Source: G039029935 sp039029935 (GTDB lineage: Bacteria; Chloroflexota; Anaerolineae; Caldilineales; Caldilineaceae). Taken from it: a stretch of DNA of 5,123 nucleotides. Each line of letters opens with the position of its first letter. The stretch's first letter is position 1. The notes beneath the pieces were generated by a model that was not told the origin of the DNA, did no database searches, and saw only the letters and a program-made list of their open reading frames with translations. The stretch lies in assembly GCA_039029935.1 (NCBI GenBank), contig JBCCFC010001015.1, forward strand, positions 1 to 5,123, read 5' to 3'. This document shows, piece by piece, positions 1 through 5,123 of the stretch. The translations under genes were made by a program, and so were the position numbers.

Positions 1-207
1 GTGCTGATATCTTTACCTATAACCTGCGCATTGGTGATGCCTCTGCCCCGGATGCCAATTTCACAAACATCTCGCCAACCACTTCCTCGCTGGCCGCACC
101 ATTACAAGTCTTGTTGACCTTGAGTTCGTGTTTACCAGGGTTTGAGAAATTGGCATCCGGGGCAGAGGCATCACCAATGCGCAGGTTATAGGTAAAGATA
201 TCAGCAC
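1..207. repeat. 62-base perfect inverted repeat with 83-base loop at the window's left edge; likely fold-back chimera
   Basis: Bases 1-62 are the exact reverse complement of 146-207. Beyond one mismatch (63 against 145) the match resumes for five bases (64-68 with 140-144). The loop is 63-145. The inner arm (146-207) is in normal coding sequence of the large gene, encoding residues within GADIFTYNLRIGDASAPDAN. The outer arm is read antisense by the same gene and yields the odd tail KLASGAEASPMRRL and a TAG stop. A repeat so long and exact, with its outer arm touching the edge, is best explained by strand-switching during amplification or by an assembler turning back on itself. The shared GTTTG beside the junction would serve as microhomology. 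A genuine genomic palindrome is possible but less likely. Confidence 0.9.
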
Positions 208-3200
208 CAGGTGACTGACGGGTCATTGTATATGTCTCTGTACCGATGAGCAGCGTCACAGGTTCTGGTCCCGTTTCACCATCTGCACAGGTCACTTCAC
301 GCATGATGTTGAAATCACTAGCACGCCATGCGGTAATATTGGCTTCGCCCGTCTCTGGGTCTGTCCATGATGTCGCACCACCATCAACACCTGCTTTGGG
401 TGGTGCTGGCAAGGCAAGCTGTGCATCAATGCTGCCAACCGTTGAGGTCATAACATCAATGGTCGCTGCGCCCGTAATGGTTTTGGAGTCGTTCCAATAT
501 TCACTCTTATGGTTGCCCAATGGGTCCATGAAGAAGATACGGTATGTGCCAGAAAGAACACGTGTAATCGTGTATTCACCCGACAGATTGGTCATGGCTG
601 CACCAGCAAAGCCCCATGTGTTGCTGATACCCTGCTGGTAAGCTGCAACTTTGATGCCACCCAATGGCGTGACACCATCGGTCAGCACAACCGAACCAGC
701 GATGGCCCCCAATGGGTTGCTCAGAGTGGCGTCTGTACCACCGACAACCAAACCGCTTGGGACGCTCAATGGAATATCGACAAAGTTTGACACATTTGGG
801 CTAAGTGCTTTTAGGAAGGCCACCAAGTCCGCTTTTTCCTCATCGGTGAGATTGAGTTTGCGAATTTCGGATGATTGATTTTGCACATTGGCAACACCAA
901 GACCAGACCCGCCACCTTCAACATAGAAGTCTACAACTTCTTCTAATGTGTCGAATACACCATTGTGCATATATGGACCTGTGTCGGACAGGTTGCGTAG
1001 GCTGGGTACACGGAAGGTATAGCGATCATCTGGGTTGCCAGAGACCAACTCATGACCAACGTCGCCATCCAATGTGCGTGAAATTTCGGCTGTCGCTGTC
1101 AGAATATTGGGGACACCCAATGCTTTGAACTTGGCATCGTAATAGGTGCCAGTGGTCTTATCTGGTGAACCCGTCACTGGTTCCAGCGAGTGACAGAGTG
1201 TACAGCCCGCTTTGTCTTTATCAGTGAAGATGACAAAACCATTGTCTTCGGATGTACTCAAGGCACGAGGGGCCGATTTGCGTGGGTCATAGCTGTTGCG
1301 GTCATAAGCCGTGTTTAGCTCCATGATGGTTTCCACATAGGTAGCCAAGGCTTCACCAATATTATCCTGTGTGACACCGCTAGGCCAAATGCGATTAAAG
1401 AGTGCATTGTAGCGGGCGTTGGCTCTGAGTTCAGCGATCAGTGCAGGCATGGGCTGATTCATCTCTAAACCGCTAGAGATTGGGTGAATCGATACATCTT
1501 TGAGATCACCGACACGACCTTCCCAGAAGAATGCGTTCATCAAAGCGATGTTGGCAAGCCCAGGTGTGTTGCGTTGCAATGGCGCACCATTCAAGCCCAT
1601 CTCGGCTGGTAAGCCATCGGCAAAGCCAAGCTCTGGCTTGTGACAGCTTGCACAGGAGCGTTCGTTGGCCCCAGAAAGAATCGGATCAAAGAAGAGCAAT
1701 TGCCCAAGCTGTTCTTTGTGGCGCAGTGTGGATGGATCACCCGCACGCCAGACACCACGACGGACAATAAAGTCGTCTATCGTATCATTCCCATAGCGAG
1801 CGTAGGATGTGAACTGGAAGGAACCATAGGGCAGCAGACCCCCAAAGCGCATGGCAATGGGACTACCTTCTGGCATGTTTGGCATCTCATAAGGACCACG
1901 AACATGGATATCCGTACCATCGTCAATGCGAACCGCCATAAAGCGTCCGCGGAACCCCAATTGAACCTTAATGGTCTTGTTGCCCATATGCGTTTTGGGC
2001 GTTGCCAGCAGCAAATCTTGGCGGCGTGTGTCACTACCACGTGACCCACAACCGTGACTCCAGTCCACGGTATTCCATTCGATGGCAACATGCTGCACAC
2101 CATCGTAACGGAGCATGACGCCCTTACAATCAATGCCGCCACCGCTGTTGACTGGCCCAAAGTGGACTTCGCCTCGTGACACAGTAAAGTTAAATTCTAG
2201 CGCATCTGCAATGCTGCTTGGATTATAGGGTGGGTTCTCAAAGGCCATTGACGTGTTCATTGAACCAGAGTTATGTGCACCATTTTTGATCCCGCCGCTG
2301 CGATAACTCAACGCCCCACTCCAGCGGAAGGGTGCCCGTACAGAGGCTTTCTCGCTTGGTGTATTGCCTGACTGGAAGTCAAAGTCGGAACCAAAAATCA
2401 ATGTACCCATACCCGGCTCAGGGTCGGCCCGAATAATGACGGGTGTGTTAAAGTGATCTTGATTGCCCAGCTCATCTTCAACCGTAATGCTAATTGCGTA
2501 TGTGTTTGCTGTAGGCGGTGTTCCTGTCAACGTCCCATCACTGCTCATCGACATCCAACTTGGCAAAATATTGGCTGTCCATGTATGCACAAAGTTGGCA
2601 TCAACGACCTGTAGCTGGTCTGTAAATGGTACTGTAGCATAGGCTGGAACCAACTCTTTTGTCTTGACCGCCACCGGATTCTGGAAGTCTGGTTTTTCGA
2701 GAACATCACGAACAATCACATTGTCGTATTGTCCCTCACCAAACTCTAGGCGGAAGAAGCTGCTTGTGCCGTTGGTACAAGCACTACTAAAGTCTTGGTT
2801 TTCCTCCTCGACATTGGCCTGTGTGCCATCAATGCCGTCATTCTCGTCACTGAAGACATAGACGCGGCTTGTATTTCCTTTCATATAGACAGCCACAGTA
2901 ATACCCTGTGTGCTAGGGGTCACGTTAAAGATGTCAGTGCGGATGTGATGTCCACCATCTTTATAGTTACTCAAGGCTCGGACGGTGTTTTGACCGTCAT
3001 AGCTGATCTTTGTGCCGATATTGTTGACGCCACACAACAAATCCATTGTACCGCTGTATATCTGCACTTGTGCCTGCATATAACGATTGCCATTATGGAT
3101 AAACTCCTGATCTGGCATCAATGTATAGTTGGGCGTGACCAAAGCCGTATTATTTAGGTATGTTGCGACAGTGATTGGGCCAGAAAGGTTGCCGCTAATC

Positions 3201-4522
3201 CACTGGCTGCCTGTAATATTGTTGATGCGTGTCCCGTTGGTACCCGTGAAGGCTTCTGTAAATGAGATCGTGTTGGGAATCACTTCGATTTCAAAAGTAC
3301 CTGTTGCGACCTGTGAACTTTGATCAATGACACTGACGGTAAATGAGTAGGTCCCTGTTGTGGTTGCGGAACCGTTAATCAGTCCAACGTATTGTGCGCC
3401 CGTTTTGTCGTCCCCGGGTGCCATAGATGGGCTAGAAATGTTCAACCCACTAGGCAATGCGCCGTCAGAAATGGAGTAAGTAAGAACACCATCGCCACCG
3501 TCTGCGCGCACAATGCCTGTATAGTCCAGCCCTTCAATCGCATCATTTAGGCTTTTTGTAATCATGACAGGTGTACGCGCTTGAGTTGAAGCTCCTGTGG
3601 GTACAGGTGGCTCAGAGACAGCGGTATAGGCCATCTCGATATTATCATAACGACCGTTGAGTGCTTTGCCAGTCGTTCCCACAAATTCACCCAAAACCAA
3701 TTTATAATCAATATCACCAAACACATTTCCTGTATCGGTCCATGTGTCATACTGTGCCTTGGAGATGCCTAAACTGTCGAAAATGTAGATATGGGCAGTT
3801 TGATTGACCACATAGAGATCAATATGAATGAGCTTTGTGCCAGATATACTGTGTGTTGCTGTCGTTGTGAGTGTTGGCGAAACCACAAATGTGTGGCTTT
3901 GGGTTCCACCAATGCTGTCTAGGCTACCCATACGAACCAGCACTGTGTCGTTCACGTAACGGACAGCCACACCACCTTTCCCCGAATTCATCTTGTAGAT
4001 AAATTCACCTTCGTTGTGTAGATCCATGCTGACACGTGTGAGGGTCTTGCGCTTGTTGAAATACTTTTCACGCAATTGCGCTGTCGAGCCAACGGGCACA
4101 TAGGCCATACCATCCCGAATTTCTGGCGAACCCGTGACGCTCCACATGGCATCACCCAGTCCAATGTCATCCGCACTGTTGATGATGGTGTCCTGCGCTG
4201 GCGTGGTAGAAAAATCACCTTTGGAAGAGGATTGCAGGGTGATGGTGTTCATCGCCGTTCCGTGTGTATAGCTGAACGGTTCCCACATCACCAAAATGTC
4301 TGTCAGTTCAATCGGGATTGTACCATTTGCTGACCCGCTGGCGGCAGCAATTTTTGTATTGTTAGACGAAGGGGTTTGAAAGGATTGGAACATAAATCCG
4401 GTGAATAAAGTGGCGAAGAGAAGTGTAAAAAAGATAGCCCGCACAGGTGAAGATGTGTGTGATGTGTGTAGGCGAGTGGTGTTGTTTTCCGATTGATACA
4501 TAGACTTCGATGTGTTATCCAT
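17..4522 (-). CDS. Giant exported MauG/di-haem cytochrome c peroxidase-like protein with surface-type modules (3' end probably chimeric)
   Basis: The ORF encodes 1501 residues. Order of parts: a cytoplasmic N-tail (1-28) and one hydrophobic segment (about 29-45); a Ser/Thr/Asn-rich linker; a concanavalin/LamG-like sandwich (about 80-300); a cadherin/He_PIG-like Ig module (about 316-416); a second sandwich (about 418-607); a second Ig module (about 617-698, with the signature SSDGTLTGTPP); a third sandwich (about 706-922); the di-haem domain (about 928-1243); a carboxypeptidase-regulatory/prealbumin-like module (about 1272-1370); and a final Cys-paired domain that is cut off. Ordinary MauG or peroxidase proteins have roughly 300-400 residues, so this is a large fusion. 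The ATG at 4522 is chosen because AGAGGA lies 10 bases upstream; Met8 is a weaker alternative. Haem attachment requires export, so the enzyme should face the periplasm or the outside. Seen: motifs and modules. Known: the family oxidises or reduces substrates through two covalent haems, often with H2O2. Inferred: surface location. The substrate is unknown. The last 14 residues and the stop lie in an inverted-repeat arm and are probably not native. Confidence 0.93.
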   Translation of the reverse strand: MDNTSKSMYQSENNTTRLHTSHTSSPVRAIFFTLLFATLFTGFMFQSFQTPSSNNTKIAAASGSANGTIPIELTDILVMWEPFSYTHGTAMNTITLQSSSKGDFSTTPAQDTIINSADDIGLGDAMWSVTGSPEIRDGMAYVPVGSTAQLREKYFNKRKTLTRVSMDLHNEGEFIYKMNSGKGGVAVRYVNDTVLVRMGSLDSIGGTQSHTFVVSPTLTTTATHSISGTKLIHIDLYVVNQTAHIYIFDSLGISKAQYDTWTDTGNVFGDIDYKLVLGEFVGTTGKALNGRYDNIEMAYTAVSEPPVPTGASTQARTPVMITKSLNDAIEGLDYTGIVRADGGDGVLTYSISDGALPSGLNISSPSMAPGDDKTGAQYVGLINGSATTTGTYSFTVSVIDQSSQVATGTFEIEVIPNTISFTEAFTGTNGTRINNITGSQWISGNLSGPITVATYLNNTALVTPNYTLMPDQEFIHNGNRYMQAQVQIYSGTMDLLCGVNNIGTKISYDGQNTVRALSNYKDGGHHIRTDIFNVTPSTQGITVAVYMKGNTSRVYVFSDENDGIDGTQANVEEENQDFSSACTNGTSSFFRLEFGEGQYDNVIVRDVLEKPDFQNPVAVKTKELVPAYATVPFTDQLQVVDANFVHTWTANILPSWMSMSSDGTLTGTPPTANTYAISITVEDELGNQDHFNTPVIIRADPEPGMGTLIFGSDFDFQSGNTPSEKASVRAPFRWSGALSYRSGGIKNGAHNSGSMNTSMAFENPPYNPSSIADALEFNFTVSRGEVHFGPVNSGGGIDCKGVMLRYDGVQHVAIEWNTVDWSHGCGSRGSDTRRQDLLLATPKTHMGNKTIKVQLGFRGRFMAVRIDDGTDIHVRGPYEMPNMPEGSPIAMRFGGLLPYGSFQFTSYARYGNDTIDDFIVRRGVWRAGDPSTLRHKEQLGQLLFFDPILSGANERSCASCHKPELGFADGLPAEMGLNGAPLQRNTPGLANIALMNAFFWEGRVGDLKDVSIHPISSGLEMNQPMPALIAELRANARYNALFNRIWPSGVTQDNIGEALATYVETIMELNTAYDRNSYDPRKSAPRALSTSEDNGFVIFTDKDKAGCTLCHSLEPVTGSPDKTTGTYYDAKFKALGVPNILTATAEISRTLDGDVGHELVSGNPDDRYTFRVPSLRNLSDTGPYMHNGVFDTLEEVVDFYVEGGGSGLGVANVQNQSSEIRKLNLTDEEKADLVAFLKALSPNVSNFVDIPLSVPSGLVVGGTDATLSNPLGAIAGSVVLTDGVTPLGGIKVAAYQQGISNTWGFAGAAMTNLSGEYTITRVLSGTYRIFFMDPLGNHKSEYWNDSKTITGAATIDVMTSTVGSIDAQLALPAPPKAGVDGGATSWTDPETGEANITAWRASDFNIMREVTCADGETGPEPVTLLIGTETYTMTRQSPGADIFTYNLRIGDASAPDANFSNPGKHELKVNKTCNGAASEEVVGEMFVKLASGAEASPMRRL
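794..1741 (-). other. Di-haem peroxidase/MauG catalytic domain within the large protein (residues about 928-1243)
   Basis: The domain opens with LGQLLFFDPILSG and the first haem motif CASCH (C957, C960, H961). RNTPGLANIALMNAFFWEGR follows, with Trp1000, then Pro1014 and Glu1020. The second haem motif is CTLCH (C1107, C1110, H1111). The closing block has FRVPSLRN, GPYMHNG and TLEEVVDFYVEGG, then a LTDEEKADLVAFLKAL helix typical of the family's C-terminus. Tyr1200 lies 89 residues after His1111, the same spacing as recalled for His205 and Tyr294 of MauG, so the second haem probably has a His/Tyr axial pair rather than the His/Met pair of classical bacterial peroxidases. The glutamine usually found ten residues after the Trp (Gln103 in MauG) is Val1010. 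The surface Trp of MauG six residues before the second haem His (Trp199) is Ala1105. Assignment to the superfamily is firm; the MauG-like rather than peroxidase-like chemistry is inferred from motif spacing alone. Confidence 0.92.
4388..4438 (-). other. N-terminal membrane anchor or uncleaved signal (residues 29-45)
   Basis: A 17-residue stretch, AIFFTLLFATLFTGFMF, is the only strongly hydrophobic segment in the protein. A polar 28-residue tail containing Lys6, Arg17 and Arg28 precedes it, and Arg28 directly abuts the core. By the positive-inside rule the tail stays in the cytoplasm and the rest is exported. The n-region is long for a standard Sec signal, and no clear AxA cleavage site follows the core closely. 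The small-residue stretch AAASGSA at 59-65 is some 14 residues further on. A signal anchor is therefore as likely as a cleaved signal peptide. Confidence 0.75.
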
Positions 4523-4532
4523 AGGTCAACAA

Positions 4533-4538
4533 TCCTCT
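4533..4538 (-). promoter_or_regulatory. Ribosome binding site of the large gene
   Basis: On the minus strand AGAGGA lies 10 bases before the ATG at 4522. The spacing is slightly long but acceptable. No comparable purine block precedes Met8, so this site supports the longer start. Confidence 0.6.
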
Positions 4539-4557
4539 TTCTGTTGGTTGCCCGTTC

Positions 4558-4587
4558 ATAAAAATTTAAACGTTTTATTTAATTCAA
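4558..4587 (-). promoter_or_regulatory. Weak sigma70-like promoter candidate just upstream of the large gene
   Basis: On the minus strand TTGAAT (4587-4582) is followed after 18 bases by TTTTAT (4563-4558). Each hexamer matches the consensus at four of six positions, in very AT-rich DNA. Transcription would begin near 4551, giving a leader of about 30 bases that holds the AGAGGA site. Such matches arise easily by chance in AT-rich sequence, so this is only a candidate. Confidence 0.22.
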
Positions 4588-4807
4588 TTTAAAAAATTTG
4601 GCTTTGACTGTAACCAGTCCTCTGACTCAATCATGAATGAGACAAATGACGGAAGACGAATCGGTTGCCAAAAATTTATCCTCTTTTGATAGCTTTAGTA
4701 TATAGTTGAAATAGATTGAAAAAGTCCGGTGATTTAGGAATTTCGTCTGGTGTTTTGTCGCGCAGCAGGTAATATTGCGTGGTCAAGTATGGGTCATCAA
4801 TTTTCAA
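4584..4807 (-). pseudogene. Small broken or frameshifted gene of unknown function
   Basis: Two overlapping minus-strand frames look coding. The first (4807-4676) begins at a TTG after a TGA and gives 43 residues, including QYYLLRDKTPDEIPKSPDFF, then stops at TAA. The second, open from 4694 and ending at TGA 4584-4586, gives 36 residues including FWQPIRLPS and ESEDWLQSKPNFLN. The frames overlap at 4676-4694, where one extra base in the AAAA run near 4685-4688 would join them into a chain of about 74 residues. Bases 4741-4800 are about 47% GC, higher than the AT-rich DNA around them. No ATG and no ribosome site precede the first frame, so the gene is probably decayed or lacks its start. If the frameshift is a sequencing error, it could be a small intact gene 61 bases before the large one. 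I do not recognise the family. Confidence 0.35.
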
Positions 4808-4821
4808 TCAATTAAAATTGA
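4797..4821. repeat. AT-rich inverted repeat, 8-base arms
   Basis: TCAATTTT at 4797-4804 pairs exactly with AAAATTGA at 4814-4821 around a 9-base loop. It spans the TTG start of the broken small gene. There is no T-run after it on either strand and almost no GC in the stem, so it is a poor terminator candidate. It may be chance in AT-rich DNA. Confidence 0.25.
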
Positions 4822-4827
4822 GAAAAA

Positions 4828-4846
4828 TGTAATGATTTTGTAATGA
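4828..4846 (+). repeat. Direct repeat TGTAATGA x2 with 11-base period (response-regulator-like site)
   Basis: TGTAATGA occurs at 4828-4835 and again at 4839-4846, separated by TTT. Tandem half-sites with an 11-base period are typical of OmpR/PhoB-family regulators, which bind head-to-tail on one face of the helix. The half-site resembles, but is not, the PhoB TGTCAT element. The regulator is not identified. Confidence 0.35.
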
Positions 4847-4857
4847 GATGACAGGAA

Positions 4858-4886
4858 ATAACAGTAGTATGTAATTTTTTTGTAAA
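4858..4886 (-). promoter_or_regulatory. Sigma70-like promoter candidate upstream of the broken small gene
   Basis: On the minus strand TTTACA (4886-4881) is followed by exactly 17 bases and TGTTAT (4863-4858). These match the consensus at five and four of six positions. The -35 hexamer overlaps the second TGTAA direct-repeat pair. Transcription would start near 4851 and run toward the small broken gene and the large gene. No experimental support is visible. Confidence 0.3.
4870..4886 (+). repeat. Second direct repeat TGTAAT/TGTAAA with 11-base period
   Basis: TGTAAT at 4870-4875 and TGTAAA at 4881-4886 again start 11 bases apart. Compared with the first pair over 19 bases, about 14 positions agree. 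This pair overlaps the -35 hexamer and spacer of the candidate minus-strand promoter, where a regulator could act. The T7 run within it lowers the information content. Confidence 0.3.
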
Positions 4887-4929
4887 CTGTGACCAAGAAT
4901 CCTAACCAATCAATAACGCGCAAATAGCA

Positions 4930-4967
4930 GTATGAATCATCATACCTGTTTCGTACATTTGATGTAC
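4930..4967. promoter_or_regulatory. Two adjacent dyad symmetries, possible operator pair
   Basis: GTATGA-ATCA-TCATAC (4930-4945) and GTACAT-TTG-ATGTAC (4953-4967) are both perfect six-base inverted repeats. Their centres are about 22 bases apart, close to two helical turns. The second extends imperfectly to 4950-4970. They have the size of binding sites for dimeric helix-turn-helix regulators. No known operator consensus is matched. Confidence 0.25.
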
Positions 4968-5123
4968 CAACACAATTTTTATGCTAACGATAATTAGTCC
5001 ATTTGTTGTAGAGCAATTGTGTTAATGCGTTTTGATTGAGATTGATTTAGGTAGTATGAATGAAGGTGATAATGCTTTTCTTTGTTGACTAGGAAAGTAT
5101 AACCCAGTATCACAGATTGATTA

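Larger units (their letters stand above)
4808..5123. other. AT-rich region without a convincing gene
   Basis: This stretch is roughly one third GC and broken by stops in all frames. It holds the promoter candidate, direct repeats and dyads listed separately. One minus-strand frame is open from the right edge to a TAA at 4994-4996 (42 residues, with VILGYTFLVNKEKHYHLHS). It could be the 3' end of an upstream gene, but it has low-complexity GATTGA repeats beneath it and no other support. No tRNA, rRNA or clear rho-independent terminator was seen. Confidence 0.5.

Noticed and set aside
3..191. Plus-strand frame across the fold-back that encodes the same peptide ends as the large gene
   Set aside because: It is a mirror effect of the inverted repeat: both strands read the same arms.
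1..207. Invertible switch or phase-variable C-terminus flanked by inverted repeats
   Set aside because: The arms are longer than typical invertase sites, one arm destroys the reading sense of the gene, and no recombinase gene is visible. A chimera is simpler.
246..641. Plus-strand open frame of 131 codons antisense to the large gene
   Set aside because: It runs antisense to firmly identified coding sequence, has no ribosome site and no recognisable motif. The same holds for the other opposite-strand and alternate-frame stretches inside 17-4522.
4515..4523. DnaA-box-like TTATCCATA
   Set aside because: A single copy with one mismatch, overlapping the start codon of the large gene; no cluster or origin context.
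4579..4592. CtrA-like TTAA-N6-TTAA
   Set aside because: The consensus spacer is seven bases, and TTAA pairs are expected by chance in DNA this AT-rich.
4606..4619. Hairpin GACTG-TAAC-CAGTC as a terminator
   Set aside because: The stem has only five pairs, no T-run follows on the plus strand, and it lies inside the second frame of the broken gene.
4637..4705. Plus-strand 22-codon frame starting MRQMTEDESVAKNLSS
   Set aside because: It is short, has no good ribosome site, and lies antisense to the more protein-like broken gene.
4944..4968. Quorum-sensing lux-box resemblance around ACCTGTTTCGTACA
   Set aside because: The 20-base dyad symmetry of a lux box is not kept; only short pieces match.
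4994..5122. Minus-strand frame of 42 codons open from the right edge
   Set aside because: It may be the end of an upstream gene, but a run this long is not rare in AT-rich DNA, and part of it comes from GATTGA repeats. Sequence to the right would decide.

Overview
The window is dominated by one very large minus-strand gene (17-4522, 1501 codons). About 600 bases of AT-rich DNA lie on its 5' side (4523-5123). The product is an exported c-type cytochrome of the di-haem cytochrome c peroxidase/MauG superfamily. Its enzyme domain sits inside a long chain of beta-sandwich modules of the kind found on cell-surface proteins. Two CXXCH haem motifs and the family's typical flanking motifs make the enzyme call secure. 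The substrate is unknown.

Layout, left to right. Positions 1-207 hold a 62-base perfect inverted repeat with an 83-base loop, inside the 3' end of the large gene. Its outer arm supplies the last 14 codons and the stop, so the apparent C-terminus is probably a fold-back chimera and the true gene probably runs on. Positions 17-4522 carry the large gene. Its N-terminal membrane anchor or signal, three sugar-binding-like sandwich modules, two putative Ig-like modules, the di-haem domain, a carboxypeptidase-regulatory-like fold and a cut-off last domain follow in that order on the minus strand. Positions 4584-4807 hold what looks like a small broken gene on the same strand, with two coding-like frames joined by an apparent single-base frameshift. 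Positions 4808-5123 are AT-rich, with a weak sigma70-like promoter on the minus strand, two pairs of TGTAA(T/A) direct repeats with an 11-base period, and two neighbouring dyad symmetries.

The organism is probably a Gram-negative bacterium: c-type haem proteins of this class work in the periplasm or outside the cell. GC is moderate in genes (about half) and about one third between them. Nothing fixes the phylum. The fold-back at the left edge resembles artefacts of whole-genome amplification or assembly, which would fit a single-cell or metagenome contig, but this is inference.

The large gene appears to stand alone or to follow the small broken gene, 61 bases upstream. No cytochrome maturation gene, MADH-type substrate gene or transporter is visible, so context does not reveal the substrate.
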